Below, one piece after another: positions 35,075-43,175 of a stretch of DNA of 50,311 nucleotides; within the stretch, counting starts at the first letter, position 1, and each line of letters opens with the position of its first letter. The position numbers and the translations under genes were made by a program. Source of the DNA: Massilia frigida (lineage in GTDB: Bacteria; Pseudomonadota; Gammaproteobacteria; Burkholderiales; Burkholderiaceae_D); assembly GCF_011682175.1 (NCBI RefSeq), contig NZ_WHJG01000046.1:1-50311 (forward strand), written 5' to 3'. Below the pieces are notes generated by a model. The model did not search any database and was not told the origin of the DNA. It saw nothing but the letters and a program-made list of their open reading frames with translations.

Positions 35075-36088
35075 GTGGCAACTCTCAAAGACGTAGCACT
35101 GCGGGCCGGCGTCGGCCTCGGAACGGCATCGCGTGTGGTCAGCGGCAAGGGCGCGGTGTCGCCCAAGACGCTGGCGCGGGTACAGAAGGCGATCGAGGAA
35201 CTCGAATTCCATCCCTCGTACGCGGCCCGCTCGCTGATGCTGGGCAGCTCGCAGATGATCGGCGTGTACATTCCCTACCTGAGCGGCACCTTCTACACGC
35301 CGATTCTCAAGCTGATTTACTCGGAATTGCGGGCGGCGGGGCTGAACATGGTGGTCGGTTTCGGCATCGGCAGCGATGACGAGCGCACCCAGGCCGTGCA
35401 GGGGATCGATTTTCTCAAGGAGCGCGGCTGCGACGGCGTGCTGGTGATGAGTAACGTGCTGCGCGACGAAGACATCGAGGCGCTCGGGCCGCGCAAGTCG
35501 CGCCTGGTGCTGCTCAATCACAGCCTGCCCTCGATCGCCGCCCAGAGCTTCACCATCGACCATCTGTACGGCGGGCGCCTGGCGGCGCAGGCGCTGCTGC
35601 GCGAGGGGCACCGCGATATCGCCGTCATCGCCGGGCCGCGCGGCGCGCCCGACAACGTCGAGCGCATCGATGGCTTTTTGAGCGAGCTGGCGCAGGCCGG
35701 CATCGATATCGGCGGCATGTGGGTGGCCGAAAGCGATTTCGCGCCGCAGGGCGGCTGGGAAGCGGCAAAGGAACTGGCTGAATCGGGCTATCCGTTTACC
35801 GCCGTGTTTTGTGCCAATGACGATATGGCGGTGGGGGCGCTGTCGTATTTCCAGCAGGCCGGCGTGGCGGTGCCGGAGCAGGTGTCGGTGCTCGGCTACG
35901 ACGACACCAACAGCGCCGAATACACGGCGCCGCGCCTGACCACGGTGCACATGCCGTGGACCGAGATGACCTTGAATGGCTTGAACTGCCTGCTCAATCG
36001 CTGCTATGGGATGGAGCGGCCGGTCACGCACGCGTATCCGGTGACGATCGCGATGCGGGCGTCGCTGGGGAAGGCGAAGGACATTTAG
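35075..36088 (+). CDS. LacI-family transcriptional regulator
   Basis: A 337-residue repressor. Residues 1-50 form the LacI helix-turn-helix and hinge: TLKDVALRAGVGLGTASRVVSG, then ELEFHPSYAARSL. Residues about 60-330 are the periplasmic-binding-protein-like effector domain, with FCANDDMAVGAL and SVLGYDDT as usual. The start is GTG at 35075. No palindrome of the operator type lies before it, so it may not repress itself. Four matching operators occur in the window, before the TonB receptor, the binding protein, GH1 and, distantly, GH5. It is therefore the likely controller of the glucan regulon; the ligand is probably the released sugar. Confidence 0.93.
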   Translation: MATLKDVALRAGVGLGTASRVVSGKGAVSPKTLARVQKAIEELEFHPSYAARSLMLGSSQMIGVYIPYLSGTFYTPILKLIYSELRAAGLNMVVGFGIGSDDERTQAVQGIDFLKERGCDGVLVMSNVLRDEDIEALGPRKSRLVLLNHSLPSIAAQSFTIDHLYGGRLAAQALLREGHRDIAVIAGPRGAPDNVERIDGFLSELAQAGIDIGGMWVAESDFAPQGGWEAAKELAESGYPFTAVFCANDDMAVGALSYFQQAGVAVPEQVSVLGYDDTNSAEYTAPRLTTVHMPWTEMTLNGLNCLLNRCYGMERPVTHAYPVTIAMRASLGKAKDI

Positions 36089-36124
36089 CGCTGTAGGCCG
36101 GGAGCGCCGCGGGTAGCCTTGCAC

Positions 36125-36170
36125 CCGCTGAACCGTCGTTCCCGCGCAGGCGGCAACGACGGCTCAGCGG
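36125..36170. repeat. Long inverted repeat after the regulator gene
   Basis: CCGCTGAACCGTCGTT (36125-36140) and AACGACGGCTCAGCGG (36155-36170) pair over 16 bases with one mismatch around a GC-rich 14-base loop. The core CGTTCCCGCGCAGGCGG resembles the widespread extragenic palindromes that contain CCCGCG-AGGCGGG. No T run follows. It probably stabilises or ends the regulator mRNA. Confidence 0.65.
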
Positions 36171-36227
36171 TCAGTGCCCACTGCTCGAAACAGCTTGTTT
36201 CAACCATCAAATAAAACCCCATCGCCC

Positions 36228-36270
36228 TTGCCGGCGCTTTTTTTTGTGGTAAAGTGGAAGCGATTCCAAT
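36228..36270 (+). promoter_or_regulatory. LacI-type operator and candidate promoter of the GH1 gene
   Basis: AGTGGAAGCGATTCCAAT (36253-36270) matches the other operators at the key positions TGG and TTCCA. A weak promoter pair, TTGCCG (36228-36233) and TAAAGT (36250-36255), is 16 bases apart, and here the operator overlaps the -10 box. The promoter part is less certain than the operator. Confidence 0.68.
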
Positions 36271-36307
36271 TTTTCATCGAGCAACTTTAACACTGACCGA
36301 TCTCCCT

Positions 36308-37681
36308 ATGACCAACCAGAAAAACGACCCGCACCAGCCCCTCGCACGCGCCAGTTTCGGCGACGACTTCCTGTGGGGCTGTTCGACCTCGGCCTTCCAG
36401 ATCGAAGGGGCGGGCAGCGCCGACGCTCGGGTGGCGTCGATCTGGGATACCTTCTGCGCCACCCCCGGCAAGATCCGCGACGGTTCCAACGGCGCCGTGG
36501 CCTGCGACCATTACCACCGCTGGCCGGAAGACTTCGACATCGGCCAGTCGCTCGGCCTGAACGCCTACCGCTTCTCGATCGCGTGGCCGCGCATCGCCGG
36601 CGGTCCCGGGGCCGCCCCCAATGGCGCGGGTCTCGACTTCTACGAGCGCCTGGTCGACGGCATGCTCGAACGCGGCCTGCAACCGTGGGCCACCCTGTAC
36701 CACTGGGACTTGCCGCAATACCTGCAGGACCAGGGCGGCTGGGCCAGGCGCGACACCGTGGCCGCCTTTGTCGACTATGCGGACGTGGTCACGCGCCGCC
36801 TGGGCGACCGCGTGCGCCACTGGATCACCCACAACGAACCATGGTGCACCGCCATGCACGGCAATCTCGATGGCATGCACGCACCCGGCCTGCGCGACGC
36901 GCCGACCGCGCTGCAGGTATGCCACCACGTACTGCTCTCGCACGGCCTGGCCACCCCGGTGATCCGTGCCAATGTGCCGGATGCGCAGGTCGGCATCGCG
37001 CTCAGCCTGCACCCGATCCGCGCCGCCTCCGCCAGCGCAGCGGACCAGCAAGCCTTGCTGCGCCACGACGGTTTCCGCAACCGCTGGTTCCTCGACCCGC
37101 TGTACGGGCGCGGCTACCCGCAAGAGACGCTGGCGCTGCTGGGCGAGGCGGCGCCGCTGGTGCTGGAGGGCGACATGCAAGCCATCGCGGCGCCGACCGA
37201 TTTCGTCGGCCTGAACTACTATTTCCCCGAGATCGTGCGCGACGCGCCCGCCGCCGGCTTCCTGCGCACCGAGGTGGTCTTGCCGCAAGACCGCGAGCGC
37301 ACCGATTTCGGCTGGGAAGTCGCGCCCGATGGCCTGACCGAGCTGTTGCTGCGCATCGCCCGCGAATACCGGCCGGCCGAGGTGTACGTCACCGAAAACG
37401 GTTCCTCCTACGACGACCTGGTGCAGGCGGACGGCAGCGTCGACGACGAGGCGCGCCGCCACTACCTGGTGCGCCACCTGGCCGCCCTGCGCGCCGCCCA
37501 GGAGCAGGGCGTGCCGGTGAAGGGCTATTTCGCCTGGAGCTTGCTGGATAACTTCGAATGGTCGGAAGGCTACCTGCGCCGCTTCGGCATTGTCCACGTC
37601 GACTTCGGGACCCAGGCGCGCACCCTGAAAAGCAGCGGACGCTGGTACCGCGAGTTCCTGCACGGACGCAACGAACGCTGA
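36308..37681 (+). CDS. GH1 beta-glucosidase
   Basis: A 457-residue glycoside hydrolase of family 1, which removes glucose from beta-glucosides with retention. The N-terminal signature FLWGCSTSAFQIEGA is at about 22-36. The acid/base glutamate E177 is in THNEPW and the nucleophile E363 is in YVTENGSS. The final W-rich region SLLDNFEWSEGY is also conserved. No signal peptide is present, so the enzyme is cytoplasmic and acts on imported disaccharides such as cellobiose or laminaribiose. The ATG at 36308 lacks a clear ribosome site; the in-frame GTG at 36254 lies inside the operator and is unlikely to be the start. It is the downstream enzyme of the glucan regulon. Confidence 0.96.
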   Translation: MTNQKNDPHQPLARASFGDDFLWGCSTSAFQIEGAGSADARVASIWDTFCATPGKIRDGSNGAVACDHYHRWPEDFDIGQSLGLNAYRFSIAWPRIAGGPGAAPNGAGLDFYERLVDGMLERGLQPWATLYHWDLPQYLQDQGGWARRDTVAAFVDYADVVTRRLGDRVRHWITHNEPWCTAMHGNLDGMHAPGLRDAPTALQVCHHVLLSHGLATPVIRANVPDAQVGIALSLHPIRAASASAADQQALLRHDGFRNRWFLDPLYGRGYPQETLALLGEAAPLVLEGDMQAIAAPTDFVGLNYYFPEIVRDAPAAGFLRTEVVLPQDRERTDFGWEVAPDGLTELLLRIAREYRPAEVYVTENGSSYDDLVQADGSVDDEARRHYLVRHLAALRAAQEQGVPVKGYFAWSLLDNFEWSEGYLRRFGIVHVDFGTQARTLKSSGRWYREFLHGRNER

Positions 37682-37800
37682 GCATGCCTGAGTGCATGGT
37701 TTTTCGTGCAGTAGGCCGACACGAAAATGCGGCGGCGTCCTACGCGCGCGGGCGGCGGGCATCGTTAAGATAAGGGCACGACTTGTCAGGAGAAACCGTC

Positions 37801-38382
37801 ATGTTTTCTTTGAATAAATTGAGCCCTTCCGTGACCGACATGATCCGCTTCGATCACTCGCACGTGCTGGTCAGCTTCCACCAGTACACTAGCGCCGCGC
37901 GCGCGGGCGTCAAGAAGGCGCTGGCCGAAACCATTTGCGACGCGCTGGAAATTCATGCGACACTGGAAGAGGAAGTGTTCTATCCGGTGCTGCGCCGCCT
38001 GGATGGGGCCGAGCCGGTGATCCAGAAGAGCGAGCCGGAACATGATGAGATGCGCCGCCTGATCGCGGAGCTGCGCGCCACCGGCCCGACCGACCGGCGC
38101 CACGACCAGCTGCTGCACGAACTGATGCGCAACGTGATGCACCACGTGGCCGATGAAGAAACGGTGCTGCTGCCCGAAGCCGAGCGCATGCTGGACAAGG
38201 ACCGCTTGAACGAGCTGGGCGCGCAAATGACGCGGCGCCGGCTCGAATTGCTCAAGCCTAAAGTCGGCAAGATCGCCGCCAACACGGCGCTGGGGTTTTC
38301 CGGCAGCACCACGGCGCTCGTGGTCGGACTGGCCAGTGCGCTGGTCGCGGCGCGATTTGTAGCGAAAAAGGCGACGGCCTGA
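37801..38382 (+). CDS. Hemerythrin HHE domain protein
   Basis: A 193-residue protein with a hemerythrin-like HHE cation-binding domain in the first 140 residues. The likely iron-binding residues are in RFDHSHVLVSFHQY, ALEIHATLEEEVFYP, SEPEHDEM and NVMHHVADEETVLLP. The C-terminus has a hydrophobic, Gly/Ala-rich helix (STTALVVGLASALVAARF), perhaps membrane-associated. Such proteins bind oxygen, nitric oxide or iron. CAGGAGAAA precedes the ATG at 37801. It appears to be a single gene next to the GH1 gene and not obviously part of its regulon. Confidence 0.9.
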   Translation: MFSLNKLSPSVTDMIRFDHSHVLVSFHQYTSAARAGVKKALAETICDALEIHATLEEEVFYPVLRRLDGAEPVIQKSEPEHDEMRRLIAELRATGPTDRRHDQLLHELMRNVMHHVADEETVLLPEAERMLDKDRLNELGAQMTRRRLELLKPKVGKIAANTALGFSGSTTALVVGLASALVAARFVAKKATA

Positions 38383-38419
38383 GGGAATGGTCCCGGCGTC
38401 GTCGTCAACCGGGGAACGC

Positions 38420-38824
38420 ATGACGCCATTTGCCAACGCTGCCGTGCAGCGCACGTTCGACACCTATCCCGTCCCGGTGCGGGGCAAGCTGATGGCGTTG
38501 CGCGAACTGATCTTTGCGACGGCGGCCTCGACCGGCGGCGTCGGCCCGCTCGAAGAAACGCTCAAATGGGGCGAGCCGGCCTATCTCACCAGCCAGAGCA
38601 AGAGCGGCAGCACCATCCGCATCGCCTGGAAAAAAGCGGCGCCGTCGCGCTACGCCATGTACTTCAACTGCCAGACGACCCTGGTCGACACCTTCCGCAG
38701 CCTGTTTCCGCACGACTTTGTGTTTGAGGGCAAGCGCGCGCTGGTGTTCGACACAGCGGCCAGCGTGCCGGCCGATGCGCTGGCGTTCTGCATCGCCAGC
38801 GCGCTCACCTATCACCGCGCTTAG
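38420..38824 (+). CDS. DUF1801 domain protein (YdhG-like)
   Basis: A 134-residue protein of the DUF1801 family. Visible features are FDTYPVPVRGKLMALREL near the start, ETLKWGEPAYL in the middle (a hallmark stretch), and IRIAWKKA followed by a C-terminal segment. Members are related to YdhG-like proteins with a fold akin to the frataxin family; no activity is established. The ATG at 38420 has GGGGA nine bases before it. The gene is 37 bases after the hemerythrin stop and may be co-transcribed. The 3' end is convergent with the HExxH gene, only four bases away. Confidence 0.82.
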   Translation: MTPFANAAVQRTFDTYPVPVRGKLMALRELIFATAASTGGVGPLEETLKWGEPAYLTSQSKSGSTIRIAWKKAAPSRYAMYFNCQTTLVDTFRSLFPHDFVFEGKRALVFDTAASVPADALAFCIASALTYHRA

Positions 38825-38828
38825 GCGC

Positions 38829-39422
38829 TCACGGCAGCAGCCGGTGCTTGCGCACGATGGCGCCGATCTGTTCGCGGTCGCGGGCCACGATCTGGTACAG
38901 TTTTTTGTAATGATCATTGCTCCAGTAAGCGAGCAGGCGGTCGTGTTCCGCCTTTCCCAGCACCCGTTCCACGCCGTCGAGCTCCAGGTAAATTACCAGC
39001 AAATGCTCCTGCGACGCGGCCAGGCTGTCGGCGCCGTCGGGATAGCCGACCGGCAGCGCAGGGTAGCGCTGCCTGATTTCCCGCAGCGCCTGGCGGGCCT
39101 GGCTGCGATGCCTGGATAGCTGCCAGTGCATCTGTTCGTGGATGAAGGTCGAGACCAGCGCGCCATCATCGTCGTAGTGGCGGGCGTGCAGGGTGAGTAC
39201 CGGATGGCTGTGTGGAATCGTTTTTTCATCGATGATGATCCGCCCGGTGTGGATCCACGGGCGCAAATCGTAGGTGGCCGTGAGGCGGTCGAGCTGTGCC
39301 TTCGCGTCCTGCTCGTGTGCGCTGCCATGTTTGAGGGAAATATTCAGCCCGGCGGCGGCGGGCAGGGCCAGCGCGGCGACGCTCAGGAAGGCGAGAAGGC
39401 TGCGTACGGATGAAGTCGGCAT
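38829..39422 (-). CDS. Exported protein with an HExxH motif
   Basis: A 197-residue exported protein, probably metal-dependent. The signal peptide is within the first 24 residues (RSLLAFLSVAALALPAAAG). A zinc-binding HExxH motif is visible as STFIHEQMHWQLSRH, and a later glutamate in LAASQEHLLVIYLEL could be the third ligand, as in gluzincins. The rest of the protein is helical and charged and I do not recognise a family. The start at 39422 gives the clean signal peptide; the longer in-frame reading to 39488 does not. The motif is suggestive only; the catalytic fold is not proven. Confidence 0.7.
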   Translation of the reverse strand: MPTSSVRSLLAFLSVAALALPAAAGLNISLKHGSAHEQDAKAQLDRLTATYDLRPWIHTGRIIIDEKTIPHSHPVLTLHARHYDDDGALVSTFIHEQMHWQLSRHRSQARQALREIRQRYPALPVGYPDGADSLAASQEHLLVIYLELDGVERVLGKAEHDRLLAYWSNDHYKKLYQIVARDREQIGAIVRKHRLLP

Positions 39423-39527
39423 AATGCTCCGCAAAAGTGGCTCCGGCCGCGTACCGGCAGGAAGACGCGCGACGGCGCGCCCTCGCATCCTGCCATACGC
39501 TTGTAAATTTGCAAAGCTTTTCTGCCG

Positions 39528-39840
39528 CTAGAACGCTTCCCGGGGATCGTCGCCAGCGCAGGCTGGCGCGGTCTGCCGGGCCGGGGCGCGCCGCACCGCC
39601 GGCAGCGCCTTGCGCGGCGGCGCCGGACGCACCGGTGGCGGCGGGGCCGGGCTGCGCACAACCGGGGCGGGTGATGCCGGCCTGGTCCACCAGGCGCGTG
39701 CCCAGCTCGACTTTTTCCACCGGGGTATTGATCAAGACCTTGAATTCCATGGCCGCGCCGGCCGGGCGCTGGGCCAGCTTGCGCACCGCGGACGCCACCG
39801 CCGCCGCAGGACCCGCGTGGCTCGCTTTGTCCGAGCTCAT
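39528..39840 (-). pseudogene. Small unknown gene with a probable 1-base frameshift
   Basis: From an ATG at 39840 the leftward frame reads MSSDKASHAGPAAAVASAV, MEFKVLINTPVEKVELGTR and GITRP. It then continues through an implausible Arg/Ala-rich stretch deep into the next gene without a stop. In the +1 frame the region holds a sensible proline-rich tail (VVRSPAPPPPVRPAPPRK) ending in ACAGDDPREAF and a TAG at 39528-39530. Removing one C from the run of four in CGCCCCGG (about 39662-39665) joins the two into one reading frame of about 103 residues. The total length, 313 bases, is one above a multiple of three. It may be a genuine mutation or a base-calling error. The product is unknown, and no strong ribosome site is seen. 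Confidence 0.55.
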
Positions 39841-39848
39841 CTTGTGCG

Positions 39849-39870
39849 TCGTATATAATCGGATATAGCG
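39849..39870 (+). promoter_or_regulatory. Candidate ModE box overlapping a -10 hexamer
   Basis: The stretch GTCGTATATAATCGGATA (39849-39866), then TAGCG, has the symmetry TATAT...ATATA flanked by CG, as in ModE operators. A TATAAT hexamer lies at 39853-39858, so ModE bound with molybdate would cover the modA promoter. The spacing of the half-sites is close to but not exactly the Escherichia coli pattern. Confidence 0.55.
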
Positions 39871-39910
39871 CGATGTACGGCGCCCTTGATTCCCCGACCG
39901 GAGTTCTTGC

Positions 39911-40654
39911 ATGAAACGATTAGCCAGCGCATGGCTCGCTTTGATGGTGACAGGCATGGTCCGCGCCGGGGACGTGCACGTGGCCGTGGCCGCCAATTTC
40001 AGCGCCCCGATGAAAGAGATCGGCGCCCGCTTCGAGCGTGAAACCGGGCACAAGGTGCTCGCCACCGCCGGCGCGACCGGCAAGTTCTACGCCCAGATCA
40101 AGAATGGCGCGCCGTTCGAGGTACTGCTCGCGGCCGATGACGAGACCCCGGCACGGCTGGGCAAGGAGGGCAGCGCGGTGGCCGATACCCGCTTCACCTA
40201 TGCCATCGGCAAACTGGTGCTGTGGAGTGCGCAAGCCGGCCTGGTCGACCCGCAGGGACAGGTGCTCACCCAAGGCCGCTTCGCCCATCTGGCCATCGCC
40301 AACCCCACGTTGGCGCCGTACGGCGCGGCCGCGATGCAAACCCTGGACAAGCTCGGCTTGCGCGAACGCCTGGCGCCGCGCCTGGTGCAGGGCGACAGCA
40401 TTGCCCAGGCCCATCAATTCCTCGTCTCCGGCGCCGCCACGCTCGGCTTTGTCGCCATGTCGCAAGTATTTAGCGGCGGCAAACTGCAGTCCGGCTCGGC
40501 CTGGGTTGTGCCGGCCGACATGTACGCGCCGCTGCGGCAAGATGCGGTGCTGCTGGAGCGGGGCAAGGGCAAGCCGGCCGCGCTCGCCTTCCTGCGCTAT
40601 CTCAAGAGCGCACCGGCGCGCGAAGTGATCCGTTCTTATGGCTACGCGCTGTAG
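39911..40654 (+). CDS. modA: Molybdate ABC transporter binding protein ModA
   Basis: The periplasmic molybdate or tungstate receptor. The 247-residue protein has a short signal peptide (ASAWLALMVTGMVRA) and mature sequence GDVHVAVAANFSAPMKEIG, where the serine and following residues bind the oxyanion, then GATGKFYAQIKNGAPFEVLLAA, the family signature. The C-terminus has LPFLRYLKS-like LAFLRYLKSAPAR. It begins the modA-B-C-E operon, seven bases before modB, downstream of the candidate ModE box. Confidence 0.96.
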   Translation: MKRLASAWLALMVTGMVRAGDVHVAVAANFSAPMKEIGARFERETGHKVLATAGATGKFYAQIKNGAPFEVLLAADDETPARLGKEGSAVADTRFTYAIGKLVLWSAQAGLVDPQGQVLTQGRFAHLAIANPTLAPYGAAAMQTLDKLGLRERLAPRLVQGDSIAQAHQFLVSGAATLGFVAMSQVFSGGKLQSGSAWVVPADMYAPLRQDAVLLERGKGKPAALAFLRYLKSAPAREVIRSYGYAL

Positions 40655-40660
40655 CGCCGC

Positions 40661-41335
40661 ATGCTGAGCGCGGACGACTGGGGCGCGGTCTGGCTGACCC
40701 TGAAACTGGCCAGCACCGTGACCGTGCTGCTGCTGTTGCTGGGCACGCCAGTCGCCTGGTGGCTGGCGCGCACGCACTCGCGTGCCAGGAGCGTGATTGG
40801 CGCCATCGTTGCGCTGCCGCTGGTGCTGCCGCCGTCCGTGCTTGGCTTTTATCTGCTGGTCGCGATGGGGCCGAACGGCCCGCTCGGGCAACTGACCCAA
40901 TGGCTCGGCCTGGGCTTGCTGCCGTTCACCTTTCCCGGACTCGTGATCGGCTCCCTGCTGTACTCGATGCCTTTCGTCATCCAGCCGCTGCAAAACGCCT
41001 TCGAAGCGATCGGTCCGCGTCCGCTGGAAGTGGCCGCCACCTTGCGCGCCAGCCCGCTCGACACCTTTTTTTCGGTGGTGCTGCCGCTGGCCCGGCCCGG
41101 CTTCATCACCGCCGCCACGCTCGGTTTCGCGCACACGGTCGGCGAATTCGGCGTCGTCATGATGATCGGCGGGAACATCCCACAGCAAACGCGGGTGGTA
41201 TCGGTGCAAATTTACGGTCATGTGGAAGCGATTGCATATGCGCAGGCGCACTGGTTGTCCGGCGGCATGCTGGTGATCAGCTTTATCGCCTTGCTCTTGC
41301 TGTACCGCTTCAATCCATCGAGGAGGGCGCTGTGA
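40661..41335 (+). CDS. modB: Molybdate ABC transporter permease ModB
   Basis: The 224-residue inner-membrane permease of the molybdate importer. It has about five transmembrane helices (for example [17 protein letters not shown] and [15 protein letters not shown]). The coupling-loop signature that contacts ModC is [20 protein letters not shown] at about residues 124-143. The last residues of the gene overlap modC by four bases. It is six bases after modA, so translation is probably coupled through the operon. Confidence 0.96.
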   Translation: MLSADDWGAVWLTLKLASTVTVLLLLLGTPVAWWLARTHSRARSVIGAIVALPLVLPPSVLGFYLLVAMGPNGPLGQLTQWLGLGLLPFTFPGLVIGSLLYSMPFVIQPLQNAFEAIGPRPLEVAATLRASPLDTFFSVVLPLARPGFITAATLGFAHTVGEFGVVMMIGGNIPQQTRVVSVQIYGHVEAIAYAQAHWLSGGMLVISFIALLLLYRFNPSRRAL

Positions 41336-42426
41336 CGGCCGCCGCGGCGATCCGGATGCGCTTCGACATCCGCCGCAGCGGTTTCGCCATGCAGGTCCAG
41401 CTCGTGCTGCCGGGGCGTGGCGTGAGCGCGCTGTTCGGGCATTCCGGCTCCGGCAAGACCACCTTGCTGCGCGCGATTGCCGGGCTGGAGCGGCATGCGG
41501 GCGGCTACCTCGACGTCAACGGCCAGCTGTGGCAGGATGACGCGGCCGGCGTGTTCGTGCCCACGCACCAGCGCGCCATCGGCTACGTATTCCAGGAAGC
41601 GAGCTTGTTCGCCCATTTGTCGGTCCAGGGCAATCTTGATTTTGCCCGCCAGCGCGCGCGCGCCGCCGGCGGCGACCAAGTGATGGCGCACGCGGTGGCG
41701 CTGCTGGGCATCGGCCATTTGCTGGGGCGGCGTCCGGATGGCCTGTCCGGCGGCGAGCGCCAGCGCGTGGCGATCGCGCGCGCCATGCTCAGCGCCCCGC
41801 AACTGCTGCTGATGGATGAACCGCTGGCCTCGCTCGATGGGCGGCGCAAGGAGGAAGTGCTGCCCTACCTGGAGCGGGTGCAGGCCGAGCTGGCCATCCC
41901 CATGCTGTACGTGAGCCACTCGACCCGGGAAGTGGCGCGCCTGGCCGAGCACATCGTGCTGCTCGACGGCGGCCGGGTGGTCGCCAGCGGACCGGCCGCC
42001 GACACCCTGGTGCGGCCCGAGGTCGCGCGCGCCATGCTGGACGAGGCCGGAGCGCTGGTCGATGCCGTGGTCGAGACGGTTGACGCCGCCTACGGCCTGC
42101 TATGCCTGACAGCGGCGGGCGGCGCCATGCTCATCGCCCACGCCGCGCTGGCGCCCGGCACGCGGCTGCGGCTGCGGGTGTTGGCGCGCGACGTCAGCCT
42201 GACGCTGCAGGCGCAGGCGGGCAGTTCGATCCTCAACCAGCTGCGCGCGACGGTCGCCGAAATGACTCCAGGCAACGATCCAGCCCATGTTGTGGTGCGG
42301 CTCGACGCGGGCGGTACGCCACTGCTGGCGCGCATCACGCGGCGCTCGCGCGACCAGTTGGGGCTGGAAGTGGGCATGCCGGTGTGGGCCCAGGTCAAGG
42401 CGGTCGCGCTGCTGTCGGGCGCTTGA
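41332..42426 (+). CDS. modC: Molybdate ABC transporter ATPase ModC
   Basis: The 364-residue ATPase that drives the importer. Walker A GHSGSGKT is at about 37-44, the ABC signature [14 protein letters not shown] at about 139-152 and Walker [13 protein letters not shown] just after. The C-terminal domain from about residue 290 is the molybdate-binding MOP domain ([13 protein letters not shown]), which regulates transport. The start is a GTG overlapping the modB stop (GTGA) and preceded by AGGAGGG. Length and MOP domain identify it as ModC and not a general ABC ATPase. Confidence 0.95.
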   Translation: MTAAAAIRMRFDIRRSGFAMQVQLVLPGRGVSALFGHSGSGKTTLLRAIAGLERHAGGYLDVNGQLWQDDAAGVFVPTHQRAIGYVFQEASLFAHLSVQGNLDFARQRARAAGGDQVMAHAVALLGIGHLLGRRPDGLSGGERQRVAIARAMLSAPQLLLMDEPLASLDGRRKEEVLPYLERVQAELAIPMLYVSHSTREVARLAEHIVLLDGGRVVASGPAADTLVRPEVARAMLDEAGALVDAVVETVDAAYGLLCLTAAGGAMLIAHAALAPGTRLRLRVLARDVSLTLQAQAGSSILNQLRATVAEMTPGNDPAHVVVRLDAGGTPLLARITRRSRDQLGLEVGMPVWAQVKAVALLSGA

Positions 42427-42429
42427 GGC

Positions 42430-42831
42430 ATGAAGAACGACAAGAGCAGCGACAAGAACGGCGACAAGGCGGGGCGGGTGGAGGCGGGCATCGACGTCAA
42501 GCTGCGTCTGTCGCGTGGCGGCGAGATCGCCATGGGGCCGGGCAAGGCCGACCTGCTCGACGCGATCATGCGGACTGGCTCGATCAGTGCGGCGGCGCGG
42601 GCGATGGGCATGTCGTACCGGCGCGCGTGGCTGCTGGTGGACGTCATGAACCGCAGTTTTGGTGCAGCGCTGGTGCGCAGCGCGGCCGGCGGCAGCCAGG
42701 GCGGCGGCGCCAGCGTGACCGAGACCGGCATGCAAGTGCTGGCCCACTACCGCGCCATGCAAGCGGCCGCCAGCGCCGCCGCCGCCCCGCACGCCACCGC
42801 CCTCAGCAAACTCCTGCGCCCCAACGACTAA
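42430..42831 (+). CDS. modE: ModE-type transcriptional regulator without MOP domain
   Basis: A 133-residue DNA-binding protein. It corresponds to the ModE N-terminal winged helix-turn-helix: KLRLSRGGEIAMGPGKADLL, IMRTGSISAAARAMGMSYRRAWLLVD, then GGASVTETGMQVLAHY. The tandem MOP molybdate-binding domains of Escherichia coli ModE are absent, so it is the short form, which may sense through another protein or act as a constitutive binder. It is three bases after modC. The stop codon lies within the first copy of a 26-bp tandem repeat, so the natural C-terminus may have been altered. Confidence 0.9.
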   Translation: MKNDKSSDKNGDKAGRVEAGIDVKLRLSRGGEIAMGPGKADLLDAIMRTGSISAAARAMGMSYRRAWLLVDVMNRSFGAALVRSAAGGSQGGGASVTETGMQVLAHYRAMQAAASAAAAPHATALSKLLRPND

Positions 42832-42880
42832 TCCCACAACCGGGGTCTGACCTCTAATCCCACAACCGGGGTCTGACCTC
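42829..42880. repeat. Two tandem 26-bp repeats at the end of modE
   Basis: TAATCCCACAACCGGGGTCT followed by GACCTC occurs at 42829-42854 and again at 42855-42880. The TAA of the first copy is the modE stop codon. The second copy continues as the left end of the inverted-repeat element. Confidence 0.92.
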
Positions 42881-43083
42881 TGATTAGAAATATTTCGAGC
42901 CAGACGTCTGACTCCGCTTGCGCCGCCACATGTCAGCTGGCAATTCACGCAGGCTCCCCCTATGGTGCCGGCGCTTCTTGTACCGTCCATCCACGTTGAT
43001 GAAGTCACATTGTTGCGTGATTGCACGCAATTCCGCCCTTACATGCATAAATGTTTCGAATCAGAGGTCAGACCCCGGTTGTG
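42861..43083. mobile_element. 223-bp element with 25-bp perfect (about 35-bp imperfect) terminal inverted repeats
   Basis: The left end, 42861-42885 (CACAACCGGGGTCTGACCTC then TGATT), recurs as an exact reverse complement at 43059-43083. The similarity runs about 10 bases further in on both sides with two mismatches. Between them are about 150 bases with no convincing gene. The size and ends fit a miniature inverted-repeat element or a REP-type element whose transposase is encoded elsewhere, but no transposase and no clear target duplication is seen here. It is inserted between modE and the helicase gene. Confidence 0.7.
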
Positions 43084-43175
43084 CGGTGGTGCACGGTGGG
43101 TGGCTTCGGGACCACGTTTCGGCCGCAGACGCGATATAGTTGGCATTCATAGAATAAACAATACGACCGGTACCA

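Noticed and set aside
41221-41236. A LacI-operator-like string, TGGAAGCGATTGCA.
   Set aside because: It lies inside modB coding sequence, breaks the TTCCA half and has no promoter nearby; most likely chance.
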